Notes under the pieces: generated by a model
What the model was told of the DNA's origin: nothing
The model's input: the letters and a program-made list of their open reading frames with translations, nothing else
The model's database searches: none
Shown: positions 13,606 to 25,814 of the stretch, in pieces
How positions within the stretch are numbered: the stretch's first letter is position 1
Layout: the number at the start of each line of letters is the position of its first letter
Assembly: GCF_949628215.1 (NCBI RefSeq)
Contig: NC_134276.1
Span: 69,480,233 to 69,544,232 of the forward strand
Origin: Phalacrocorax aristotelis
Taxonomy: Eukaryota > Chordata > Aves > Suliformes > Phalacrocoracidae
Direction: 5' to 3'
DNA length: 64,000 nt
Translations under genes and position numbers: made by a program

Positions 13606-14412
13606 TGCGGGAGGTACAACTGGTCTGTCATAGTTAATGCTGCATTCAGACCCTTTGGCCATGTGAATCCATGATAAAGCCTTGAAGAGCCGCCTGGGTT
13701 CCTCTCTGCCTCAGCCCCTGCGTGTACCCTGATCGTTTGCTCTCCAGTTCCCACACCAGGGGTAATGCCCTCTGGCCAGGATGCTAATGCAGCCGTGTGG
13801 ATGTGTTAATCATCTGTGGGGTGAGGATGCTACTTTCATAACCTCTACACATCCCCTGTCTGAGAGACTACATGATCCCATCTGATGAAAGAGATGTGAC
13901 AAACAGATGAACAGGAGCAAGAAAGTGGTAATAAGAGCTGTGCAGAGGCCTGCAAAACCCCAGAAGAAAAACAGACATGAAGGAATCATCCCACAACAAG
14001 TTCAGCCAAATTTTACAGCAAACCAGTACACTGAATAAGGAGCGGACTCGGTCTGCAGGATTGCAGTGGCTGCCAAAAGTCTTTCCTGTTGGTTCTTGAA
14101 CTATTGTTTCATGATTAAAGCATCCAGAGGCCTCAGGCAAGTTTAGGACTGATATGCAAAGAGCCTCCATTGCTGCATGGAGAAAAAGCAAAATCAGAAG
14201 AAGAATATGGGAATCAAAGTCCAAAGGCTTCAAATCAATGAAGGCTGCAGACTTCAGGCAGTAGACTGCTCCACTCAGTTCCTTCCTCTTGGTAACTAGT
14301 GACTTTGAGAGCTCATTACAAGAGTCCTACTCCCAACACAGGCCTGAATGCAAGTGAAGTATTGTCAGGGCAATAGTCCAGATTCTCCTACGAGCTCAGC
14401 CTGAACAACTAG

Positions 14413-14540
14413 TATCAGTAATGCAACTGGAAGAAGCCTGTTGAGTCATTAAATCCAGTCTTTGGCAGTCACAGGCAACCATATAATGGAAGGATCCACA
14501 CCCCTTCTTTGCTTTGCCACAAAACTCTTCATTAATCCAT
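14413..14540 (-). repeat. Ancient CR1 LINE 3' end fragment (antisense on plus)
   Basis: The plus strand reads ACTGGAAGAAGCC, then GAGTCATTAAATCCAGTC. This corresponds to the familiar antisense CR1 tail phrase in which ACTGGAAGGGACC is followed by GGTCATCTAGTCCAGTC. It continues less clearly for about 100 bases. No terminal octamer repeats are visible and the right boundary is uncertain. Confidence 0.45.
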
Positions 14541-17500
14541 GACAAAATTAAGATCTTTGGTGCAGAAATAAAGCACACAACAGCCACCTCAAAGGACCAC
14601 AGAAAGGTAATAAAAAGGGTCCGAATGTCCTAGGACCATGCCAGAGTAAGAAGTCTGTCAGGGGAAAAAGCTCAGACGATCTTCCAGGGTGGACTGCACC
14701 CTGTGTTTTGGGAGGCAAAATCCCCGTTGGTTCTTGATTTGATTCTTATTTCTAACCTGGTCATCATCTTAGTTTTGAGTCTGAGGACCAGAGAGATGAC
14801 CCCACCACTCACAGGTTGTTTGGTCCTACAGAGAGAAGCTTTGCCTCTTGTCCACCTCTTGTCCTACTGTAGCCAGTTCTCTCCAGCTTCCAGAAGAAGC
14901 ACCAAGCATGGCGTCTTGCCCATACCTTCCCTACTCCCCACAGTTAAACTGAGCATCAAGGGAAGACACGATGTGCCCTGGGTCCTGCAAAAGACCATCA
15001 GAAGCGTGGAATTAATCAATCTTTATTGCAACTTGGCAGGAGTCACAATCAGCCGAGCACTTTGCAAGAGAATCTGTGGCTGAGGATCTAGTTACATTTT
15101 TGTGATTAACCCCAGTTTGGAAGTTTAAACCTTGAGCCATTGCTGATCATCTCATATTGAAACATGAAAGCTCTGGGAAGTCATATATGCTAGCAAGGGA
15201 CATAGTAGGTAGGAGGCCTGTTGCCTGCTAAATTAATTTATTCAGGAAAACACAGTTCAAATCAGAGTTTAAGAAAATAAAAACTAAAAATCAGGGCACC
15301 TTTAAAAGTTCCTCAGCTCCTGCTGTTATTTTCCTGCATGATGACATGTTCTTCTGTTTTTTGAGATGATAAAGACTTCCACAGCAACAATTTTCGTGTC
15401 ACAAACAGAGAATAATGATTCCAGGACAGAGAGAGATGAAGCAGGAGCAGACAACCTCTTTAAAATTAATAATAATTCTCTTTTCCTGCATACACCTTTG
15501 CTGACAAAAAGCTAGAAGGAGAGAAATACAAAAAATGAAGTGATATACAAGTCCCAGAACTGCCACTGAACACTATGGTTTGTTTTAAAGCCTCCAAATG
15601 AGACGTAAGTGGGCCTTTTGCCCTGTAGCTATTGCTGCCCCCCAAAAAAGCCAAAACAAAATAAAAATGCGCTTTTTTCTACTAGGGAATTCTGACCAGA
15701 ACGTTGTCTTAAGCACTACATCAGTGCAGTTCCCACAGAAGACAAGGTCAGAGTTTGACCCTTCACTTTATTTTTAAACACACTTTTTTTTGCATTTGAA
15801 CATGTAAGTAGTACTAGTAGTTTAAGAAAAAAAAAAAAGGTCCAGATGCTTGATGAAATGTCAGCAAGGAATCAGTTGACTCTGCTTCTAGTTCATGCAT
15901 TTAATGTCCTTACTGCGGTGGCAGACCACCATAGTTTACTTTCAGAGCGATGAGCACACCCCAGTAGATACATTATTTCATTAGTGTGAAATAAATGTCT
16001 CAGAAAATGGCAGAATTGAAAGGAAAGGAAAAAGAAAAACACCAGATCATAAATTAGGGCAAATTCACAATCTGCCTCTAGTCAAGAGAATGTATAAGAT
16101 AAATCAGGGAAAATAGAAGGGTGGTACGTGCAGTTCTGAAGGTGGGCAAGAGAAGACTTTCATTGAAGTGCCTTGAAAGAAAAGGAGACTTTGGAAAGAA
16201 AAGCTTCTTAAACATCAAAAGATAAAGGACACCAATCAGGCTTAGTGAGTTAGTCTTTGAAATGCAGTACCAACTTCCAAGTCAGCAAAACATGTATAGA
16301 TTAAAGTATAACAGCACAATGTTCTCTCGTACTTCTGAAAAGAAAAGTTACTTTCACAAAAGAGACTGCATGCCTCTATTAACAAAATTCCTTTCTCTGC
16401 TGTCTGTGTGTCCAAAAATAAACCAGTAAAGCAGAAAATCCTCTTGTTGAGAGAAAGCGAGAGGACTGCCTAAGCTGCCTATTTAAAATCTTTCCCAAAG
16501 TTGGATGCACCCACTTGCTAACATATGCTAGCGCACATCTAATTGCTGCAGATCACAACCCAGTCGCAGCACGTAATTCAGACACTTTTGCAGCCCAGAT
16601 TTGAGTATGTCAGGTTGAATGCGGAGCACCTTCCCGTCACTGCTTTCGGTCCCCTGTTGGGAGGATATTTTAGCACTAAAATGGCAGAGGCCAGTTAGAG
16701 GAGCAAGGGGAGGACAGCTGCAGTGCTGGTCTTCTTGCTCAGCTGCTGAGTATATAGCAACCAAACAGCAGACACATTTGAAGGAGACGGATTTAAAACA
16801 ACCACACCCATCCACACATCTGTATTATTGGCTTCCTTAGGTAAAAGGAGCGATAGAAAGTATGGTTTCCTTTCCAGCTTACAAGAGTTGATTGCAAACA
16901 ACTTGGAGAAGTTGATGGACAAGTGATGAAGCCTATTTTCTAAAGGTGCTGCAATACAGCAGCAGAAAGAAAAGCACACTGAACTTTGTAAGAGGAGCTG
17001 GACACATATTGTAACATAAGTGCATTATTGCATAAATGCAATTTCTGAAGGACTTCCTTCCACTTCAGCAGGGAAGTTTGCCAGCAGCCCTGTGCTGTAT
17101 ACGAGGCAGCAAAAAGGGGCACTTCCTCAAACTGCCCCATGGGATGGGACAAACACAGCGGCCCTTCCCCTTCTGGGGAGACTTCTCCAGGAAAAACTTC
17201 CACAAAGTCCAAGGGAGCAAGGCAGGAAGGCCTGTTCTCTATTAAAAAAACAATTTTGTTCTGGTCCCACTAAGGAATCCTGAATAAGGGAGAGACAGAA
17301 CGAAGATATTTACCCATGAAAAATAAATGATTCAGATATGATTTTTTGAGACTTGCACCATATGGCTGGAAAACTGCGCAGGGAAAAAGAAAAAATCCTC
17401 CTGAGGCTGAATTTTCTTTGGATAGGAACTTGAGCAAGGGTGTGCTCACTGGGGGCCTTTATACAGTCCTTTTTAAAGCAGATGCCTGGCTGCTGACCTG

Positions 17501-18276
17501 TGGCGATGACACATGGCTCTTCCTTTCATCGGCGATTTGGTTTACTTTTGAGCGGTCGGGTTTATAGTTCTTCAACGACTGAAAAAATGTGACTTGTTGG
17601 TTCTCTTCCTATACGCTGTTCTTTCAAGCAAAGACTAGACAGCACGCAAAACACATGCTAAATAATATTTAAATATGTGTCCTCTTTAGCACCCCTGTTG
17701 TGCACCAAAGGCACTGGGCAGACTGGGAAGGGACAGGGGGCATTTGGGCTGAGCTTATAGTGAGCTTGAGGCTGAAATTCTTACAGTAAAACAAAGGCAG
17801 GCCAGGCAGGCTGCATTCCAGCCACACACCCTCACCACCAACTCGTGCTCATTCCCTGTGTGTGGGTCGTGCTGGTTCCCCTTCGGCCAGGACGGATGGT
17901 CTAGCTTGCAGATAAGCCCTGAGGCAGGGATGTCCAATGCTGGATGCAGGCTGCCCTCGCTCTGTCCCAGAGCTGATGCTTTTGGGTCCATCTCCACGTA
18001 AATGTGAGTGCTGGGGTCAGCAGGGCGGTGGGAGAAATGCATTTCCCATTACCTCGGGGCATCCCAGGACCCTGGCAGGAAGGCTGGCTGCCAGAACTTA
18101 CTAAAGTGAGTCTTTCTTTTACACAGTATTTTCCAGACCGTTTGCAACATATGAGCTTTGAGATGTGTAGGTGGGTGATTGATTTTATCCTTCCTGTGCT
18201 GGTATGGGGCAAAAAATATCCAGGATTCAGGATCAGATAGGAAGAGCCGCAGCCGTCTCTCTCACCTGCACACTAA
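14541..18276. other. Intergenic sequence, no gene recognised
   Basis: Moderately AT-rich sequence with short A runs near 15828. The longest open frame (14703-15083, plus, 126 codons) shows no family signature. Nothing else stands out. Confidence 0.55.
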
Positions 18277-18281
18277 GGATC
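18277..18281 (+). repeat. Left target-site duplication of the solo LTR
   Basis: GGATC immediately before the TG of the LTR, identical to the copy at 18885-18889. Confidence 0.85.
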
Positions 18282-18884
18282 TGTCGTGGTTCAGCTCCAG
18301 TCGGCCAACTAAACACCACGCAGCCGCTCGCTCACTCCCCCCACCCATGGGATGGGGGAGAGAATTAGAAGAGCAAAAGCAAAAAAGAAACTTGTGGGTT
18401 GAGATAAGAACAGTTTAATAATTAAAATAAAATAATAATTATAATAATGATGATTATTATAGTAACAACATTAATGATAATATAATAAAAAGGAAAAGGG
18501 AAAAAGGGAAAAAAACAGAAACACAAACGATACAGCCGCTCACCACCCGCCAACCGACCCTGCTGGTCCCCAAGCTGCAATTGCTGCCTCCCTCCCCCGG
18601 CCAGACCCTCCCAGGTAACATACTGGGCATGACGTTGCATGATATGGAATGTCCCTTTGGCCAGTATAAATCTGCTCTCTTAGCTGTGCCCCCTCCCCTC
18701 CCGGCTTCTTGTGCACCTGGCAGAGCGTGGGAAGCTGGAAAAGTCCTTGCCGAGTACAAGCACTGCCCAGCAACAACCAAAACATCGGTGTGTTATCAAC
18801 ATTGTTTTCATACTAAGTCTGAAGCACAGCACTGTGCCAGCTGCACTGAAGAAAATTAACTCTATCCCAGCTAAAACCATGACA
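18282..18884 (-). mobile_element. Solo LTR of an endogenous retrovirus, probably ERVL-like
   Basis: The 603-bp element begins TGTCGTGGTT and ends AACCATGACA, a 10-base inverted terminal match with one mismatch. It is flanked by identical GGATC on both sides (18277-18281 and 18885-18889), a 5-bp target duplication. Its sense strand is minus, inferred from a TATA-like TTTATACTGG around 18661-18670 and an ATTAAA polyadenylation signal at 18414-18419, in that order. An AT-rich ATT/ATA tract sits just upstream of the signal. No internal retroviral genes flank it, so it is a recombined solo LTR. I remember closely similar LTRs as abundant in non-galliform birds; the class is inferred from the 5-bp duplication. 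Confidence 0.85.
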
Positions 18885-18889
18885 GGATC
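18885..18889 (+). repeat. Right target-site duplication of the solo LTR
   Basis: GGATC immediately after the terminal CA of the LTR. Confidence 0.85.
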
Positions 18890-19713
18890 ACATAGTACAT
18901 TGACTGCAGGGCGTCCCTTTTACTCCATCCTTTGGCTTGCATCTTGGACATGGAGGGGTGCAGCAGGATACACTGAGGGAGCTAGGAGAAACAAAAACTC
19001 AGACCCACATAGGGTTTTGGCTTGGACATCACACTGGTGTTTTTTGCAGCTCTGTGATAAGGCAGGCTCTTGGGAGACAAAGGATAAGACCTGCAGAGGA
19101 GTGACGGGTTCTGCCATTCGCACCTTGCAAAAAATGGGTTATCTGTGTGCAATGGACATGGTCACACATGCTTTTTAATTAACACGCCATTCATTGCTTG
19201 AATCCTGAAGTGTCAGGGTCCTGCTTAGGGAAAGCGACTGCAGAATAACAGAGAGAGAAACATCTTTAGGAGAAGGCTGTGTGACTGAACTGGGACCAGT
19301 GCCGGGGAAGAGGCTACAGCCCATGTACGTCAGTGACATGGGGAGGTGGGGGTGTGGGAGCACTCCAGCAGCTGTAACGCAGCTGATGCACGTCTGGCAG
19401 TTGATGGAGAGACCAGCTATTCATGCAGTAGCTGCTCCGACCTCTGGAGGGGCTGCAAACACCATGTGCAGTGCTCTTTGGCCTTCTGGCTGTCATGCCT
19501 AGAGAGGCTCATGGAGCTGAGAGCAAGCTAATGATTTTTCAAAGACAGCGAAGCCTGGGGTGAAGAAGGGCAGCATGAACCCCTCTGGCCACGCGATGTG
19601 GTTATGTCCCAAGTCTTTAAAAAGCAAAGATAGATGAAAGGTCTTAACCCAGGTCAAACTGTTTCCCTGTTAGGAAACAGGGTCTCTCGTGGATGGCAAA
19701 TGATCAGTAATTG

Positions 19714-19714
<1 letters not shown>

Positions 19715-19758
<44 letters not shown>
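19715..19758 (+). repeat. Alternating (GC)5(CA)17 tract
   Basis: Forty-four bases of strictly alternating pyrimidine and purine: TG, then five GC units, then seventeen CA units. This is the classic composition for Z-DNA formation. Confidence 0.95.
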
Positions 19759-19763
<5 letters not shown>

Positions 19764-22700
19764 CCAGAGGAGGAGGGGGATGGGAGAGCATCCCTGTGGA
19801 CTCAGATCTAGCCCTGTTTTATGTTCCCCCTCCACGGATGCAGGACTTGCAGCCGTGCCAGTTCTCCCGCCACTGCCCTGAACCCCGGACAAGCTGGGGG
19901 CTGCTCTCCCCTGCACCAGCCATGCTCGCCAGCCTTTGTTTCACATGAACAGCTCCCCCTGCTCCCCTGCTCACTGCGGAAGCCTGGAGGATTTCTGCGC
20001 AGCATTGCATCTTTTGGCTGCTTTCCCTGCCCCCAGCCTGCTGCTGCTTTTTAAGGCAGTTTCTGATAGGAGGGTCCGCCCCCCTGGATGGCCAGCACAT
20101 TCCCAGGAGCCCGGGAGAATTGATGTGACCACTTGGCTGGTGAGTTGCTGTGTCCTGGGGGTACCGGCACAACCCCACAGTGCAAGGACACGAGGCAAGT
20201 TGTGGGGCCTGGATTTTTTCCTTTTGTTTAGTATTTTTCCCTATCTTATACAAAGCTGTACATATAGCACTATGGTCCTCGCTAGGGTGGACATGTCACG
20301 TCGTGCGACACTTAGCTCTCTCCTGCTGCCCCAAATGGCCAACCTTGCCTCTCTTTCCAGCGACAAGACAACAGCACCTTTTGTCTGGGTGTGCTTTGGG
20401 CAGCTGGGCCTCTGAAATATGAATGCATATATTTCCCCCACTTCCTTGTCCCCTTCTCAATAGGCTCAGCTGAAGGGCTTGTGTAGCAGATTGCGCCTCT
20501 GGAAGTCAGGCGTTTGTGCACCTTTCTTTGCTTTTCTCCTAAAACAACTTCATTCCTCCCTCTGTACTGAGACACCTCTGCTTTGTTGTTACAGAGCTGT
20601 AGGCAGAACTGGACTCTCTGGGACAATGATTGCAGGTTATGAAGTAATATCTGCATTGCATCATTGTTTTATTTGACATGTGGTGGTCAGGTAGCTGTCA
20701 CCCTCTCTCTCGCTCTCCCTGCGGCATCTGACAAAGGTTTCTGTGTCTCCAGCACCGTCAGGCCCTGCCAGTGCCTGTGTCAGCCCCTGAGGCTCCCTCA
20801 GATGACACTTCCCATTTTCTTCTGCTTCTGTCAGCAAAAACATTAACGTTGCTTTTGCTTGTCCTTCCCTTCACTCACCTTTGCCTTTCTGCCAACGTGT
20901 ATTTGCTGCACAGGAATTCCCTCACACCCTGAAGTGGCAAACTATACGTTAGTACAGATCCAGCTGCAAGCAAACCCCAGCACTGCAGAACCTGTAACGG
21001 GGCCTTTTGCACTTACCCGGATTATTTAAAGCTATTAGTCAAGTACCTGAATGGATTGGGCTATGCAGAAATATCATTGCTGCATTTTTTATTTGCTTTT
21101 TCTCTTCTGTAAGCTTTCTGTCACAGCAGTCAGATGCCAAACCCTTACCCATGCACTTAATTTTCAGTATGGATGCCTTGCAAGGGAGAAGCTAGATTGG
21201 AAACCCTTCTTCACTGCCGCATCTGGTAAACATTATTAGCTAGGGGTCTGCGAGCTTTGATTCAGGTCAGCTGGCATCAAAGGAGACTCAGGAGTGTTTG
21301 CTTTCAGTTCCAAGGGTGAACAAAATAATCTCTTCTGAAGCTCAGGCCTCCACCTGCCCTTCATCAGAGGTCACTTCGTGTGGGGGAAAACAGGAGGGAG
21401 GAGAAATGGCGTGCTGAACAAAGGTCTCCGTTTTGTTCTTCTGTGTTACGGCTGGCGTCAGCAGACCTCTGAAAGAGGGAGGTAACCGTGCTGCCACTTG
21501 TTCAAATATTTTGAAAAATAAAGGCATTAGTTTAATAAATCTTCTGGAGGAGGAAGCGTTGCCCTAGTTCAGCATTTTCCCATTTGAGCCTGGAGTAGCT
21601 GCAACTGATGGCTAGTGATCTGAGAGCCGGGGCTACAGGGAGATGGGGATCCAGATTTAGCTTGTGCAAGAGGTTTATTTTGGGTTTGCTTTTGGACATG
21701 TCAGCCACTCCTGCCAGCTCTTCTCCATCCACTCCCTCCTTAAGTCCAGAGTGGTGATGTACAAAACTGGAAAAACATCCACTTCCCTAGCTCAGCCTCT
21801 GCCTTGCCCAAGCCATCTACCATCCTTACTAGGCAAATTCTGTACCTGCAAATACTAATAATTTTCAGCACCTTTGCATATTCTTTCCTTCTGGTCATTT
21901 TTTACATTTTTGAATTTATTTTGTGCAAAAGGAATTATTCCCCCTGATTTCTGAGCCTCAGCTGTGTTCTCTCCCAGGCAGAGCTGAACAAGCTGCAACC
22001 CTTAATTCCTGGTTCTGATGGAGTGGAAAAAGAAGGTTCTTGCAAGGACAGTGGGCTGTGATTCTGGTGATCCAGATTTGCCTCCCCAGTGTCCTTCTGC
22101 CTCACCTGTGGAGGAAGCTAACCCGTATCTACCACATCCGCCGTTAATGCTGGTGCTTTCTGAGAGGAGGGGGCCCTCTTCTTCCTCCTGCTGTACTTTT
22201 TGAGAAAGGCTTGGTAAAAGACATTTCATCCAGTGCATCCCCCTCAGGCATCACAAAGGGACCCCGAGCAGGGGAACTGGGCATGCGACAAGGTGCTGCC
22301 CCAACACCGACTACAAACCCCGCTCAGAAACCATGGGAAGCAATGGTCACTTACTCCTGGAAGAATAAAATCTACCTCCACGCAGCCAGCCATTTCCCAG
22401 GCTCACGAGATTTCGTTGGGCTTTCTGAATGTCAATCCAACGCTGTGAGCCGGGAGGAGCATCAGTTAAAAGCACGTTTTCAGCTTGTTGCATGAGTGGC
22501 GGTGGTCATGCAAGGCCTTCATGCCTCGTGCAGAAAGTGCACTACAGGAACATCCTATAAATTAAATGTAATGCAGCACGACAACAGGACTTCTGGACAT
22601 ACACCTGATTTCTGTACTGAGAATGGGCATGTTCTTCTTTGTAGCTATACAATCCAATAAACTCAGCCACTTTTCTATTCTAGAAAAAATGTTCCTCAGC

Positions 22701-25060
22701 TAATTTGGTCCTGTGAGTAGGTTGTGATCTTTTGTAAGATTTTGCGAATGCTGTTAACCGAAATACGTCACAACTGTTGGCAAACCGTTATTTCTGCTGC
22801 CTCCTCATCTATTTCTCTCTATGCTGCATGACCGCTGACTCAGGTTTGACGATATCATGGCAAGACCAGCTGAAGCCCGCACCCCAGCCTGCCCATGCAC
22901 ACCACCTCAACACCCATTTAAAAATTATCTTTTTGGCTTTTTTCCTTTTTTATTTTTTTCCCCTAGCTGCTTCTTTCAAGCTCTGATTTGGTGGCACAGC
23001 CCCATCCCCAGGGACAGGGGAATTCTGTCCTGTAGCACTCCTGCAGAATTCACTGCTTCATCAGGTCACAGCCTACTTGTTAGTTCACTTAAATCACATG
23101 AAAATGTGTTCTGGCTGTGGTGAAAGGACAGGGAATAAATATTATATCTTGCTCCAAAGTGTTATTTTTACTAAAATGCAGTGCATTTCAGTATACAACG
23201 CTTTGATGAATAAGCCCTCTGTCATCGACCTATCAAGCAAATGAAATGGTCAGATACATGCCAGGGCTGAAGATTTATGGCTTTCCAATACCCTGCCAAC
23301 AGCTTTACCTGTGCATCCGCTCCACCATTCATTTCTCCCCTCAGCACCTTCCCCGTCACTGCCTCCTACAGCCAGAGAGCCCTTTGGCAACCCCAGCCTC
23401 TTCAAACCCTCCCTTAACCCTGCTCCTTTTGCACCACCTGTTGAACTGCATGACAACAGCCCCACGGTGGGCACAGCGTGGCTTCAGCGTGCTGTGACAA
23501 GGGCAGCTCTTCCCCCCTTAGCTCAGCCTGGCTTTCCCTTCTTCTGCTACCTGCGGATCCATGTATCTCTCTGGCTCTTGGCTTTGAGGAGCTGAAAAGA
23601 TGAACATGCAGAGAAACAAAGTTTGTCTTTTCTTTTTTAAGTTATGACACATGAATTGGTTTTGTTTTTTTTAACGATTTACTCTACCTTTGGGCACAGA
23701 GTTGTGATTTATTGCTGGTGTCATCCCAACAGAACAAGCCTTTGTGCGGGTCATGGCTGTATCAGTATGGAATTGTTCACACCCATGTAGCCTTTGTTGC
23801 TAAACGTGTGGGAATCAGGTCCCGTCAGTGTAACTGCATCCATGCCAGAGGGCTGTCCTCATTTAATTCTGACATGTGGAGTTAAAGTGCTACCAAAACC
23901 ATATAGGTAAGCCCTTGTGCATCAAGTGTAGGTACAGTGGGGCTCTCCCTGCTGAATGAGGATGCTCAGCAGTATTCTATTACTTTCCATGCTGCAATAA
24001 CCTATGAGTGAGGCTTGGGCATTACCATTCATCAGTGCTTGACCTGGTAGTCACCTACGGAAATCCTTAATACAGCAATTTTCTTTCATGTCAGTGACTC
24101 CTTCCATTTTCTCTCCTACTTTTAGAGTCATCCTACCTTCCTGGCCTCACACCCTGAAGCTTTCTGAAAAAGCAATTGCACATGCTGTAGGTTTACCTTG
24201 ATTTCCATTGTACTAGTCTATTTGATGCTAAGGCTTTGGGTTATGGCTCAGAATAGGGACTCAAAGCCTAAGATGAAGCTGGGCTGATCTCATGAAGAGG
24301 TTTCCTTGTTTTGCTAAGGATCTGAGAAGGTAGAGGAGGTAACCCTCATTCAGGACCACATGAAATACTGATCACCAGAGGGCACACCACAGGGCAAGGA
24401 TCTGTTAATATTTGCTGGTCCATTTTCCAGACACATGGCTCATTCCTTTTCCTGATGGAAAACATTTCTCTGGATACTTGATTTCTCCTTCTGGCTACCC
24501 AACACCATCTCCTTGGTTCTATTTACACAGGTATAGGTAATAGGTATTCCCTCACGCCCCCAGAGTCTGAGCCTGGGAATATATGGCGTTGCTTGCAGAG
24601 GTGCATAAGATTTTGCGATTTGCTTGCACAGGAGAGGAGCGCTCTGATCGCGGGCGACAGAGTGGAGGAAAGAAGCTAGCTGGCAGGGATCACTACTCAT
24701 AAGTAGACCTGCTGGGGCTGACAGCTCTTGTCTCCCAGTATGCTCCACCTCAAAAAGGCCCAAACTCCTCCGTGGCCAAGTGACCTATGGGCAGGGGGAT
24801 GGTTTTGGTGTATGTTCAAGAATGACCCACTGGTGTCATGTGCTCTCAGCCCTCCCACATGGATATGGTGGGTGCTGAGGTTTCTGTACACACCCTGGGG
24901 ATGGATGCCCCAGCCTTCCCAGCATTACAGCACAATGGAGGAAATGGCAAACTCAATCTTGGGGCCCCCAGTTGGACTCTTGGGCCTTCTACATATTGGA
25001 ACATGTTGTACCAGGAGCTACAGAAAATAATCTCTCCTAACATGGGAAGCCTTTTATTTT

Positions 25061-25079
25061 ATTATTATTATTATTATTA
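25061..25079 (+). repeat. (ATT)6 microsatellite
   Basis: Six ATT units plus one base, preceded by TTTTATTTT. Confidence 0.9.
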
Positions 25080-25814
25080 AGTTGCTTTCCAGCATGGGCA
25101 TACAGAGTTGAAGAGGGGGAAAAGGAAATTGCTTTCAGGATTCAGATGGTAGGGGATCCATGGCTTGCTCCAGCTGATGGGTGGGAGACACTACATGAAA
25201 ATAAACACGTGGTCTTCCTCCCAGCTCTGTTGGCAGGAACAGCAAGAGCCGGATGCAAAAGAACAGGGAGCTGGTTTGATCCTTCTGTTCTGCCCAGCTG
25301 GATGCCAGGGGGAGTCTTCGAGAGGGGGGAAACAGTGCTTGGCCTGCACCAGGACAGACAGGAAGATACGTGGTGCCTGGAGTCCGTGTTGTCAGCACTT
25401 CCTCACGTAGCCATACCTACCTTAGTGGACAAATGCACTCATTTCACAAGGATGTTGTCTGCTTTTCCATCCTCCCCATAATTAACCACAGACACAACAG
25501 TGCTACCTGGCAGAGGTTGTTTTTTTTTTGTGTGTGTTTTGGTTTTTTTTTTAAATTAGAGAAGAACCACCATACATACTGCTCACAAACACACTAGCAA
25601 CACTTGGCTCTGTTAATAATCTTTGTGTTGTGCATAGTTGTAATACTGAAAAATAATCAAAAGGAACACAGACCCTAAAAAGTAAAAGTGAGTTATTTGA
25701 TAGCTGGAAGAAAAACTAGAAATTGCCAACATCTCAGCACTGGACTAACGTGGTTATCCCTTGAACAGTCCAGTTTAGTATCAGATTAAAGTTAAAACTG
25801 ATGTTACAGTAACA

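Larger units (their letters stand above)
10626..14412. other. Intergenic sequence with a candidate orphan exon and a GT repeat
   Basis: No recognised gene. A plus-strand exon-like segment lies at 10942-11087. Minus-strand open frames at 11227-11469 and 11448-11651 overlap in different frames and match nothing I know. A GT microsatellite lies at 13574-13603. Confidence 0.5.
18890..25814. other. Intergenic sequence with simple repeats
   Basis: No gene recognised. It holds an alternating CG/CA tract (19715-19758) and an ATT repeat (25061-25079). The sequence is relatively GC-rich between about 19600 and 20200. Open frames up to 159 codons in that part overlap on both strands, as expected in GC-rich non-coding DNA. 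Confidence 0.55.

Noticed and set aside
14703..15083. 126-codon plus-strand open frame with a hydrophobic start
   Set aside because: It adjoins a LINE tail, has no recognisable domain and no splice or promoter context.
18711..19178. 155-codon open frame crossing the right end of the solo LTR
   Set aside because: It starts inside the LTR on the antisense strand and runs into flanking DNA, so it is a chance frame.
19936..20415. 159-codon plus-strand open frame
   Set aside because: It lies in a GC-rich stretch where frames on both strands are open together. No domain recognised.
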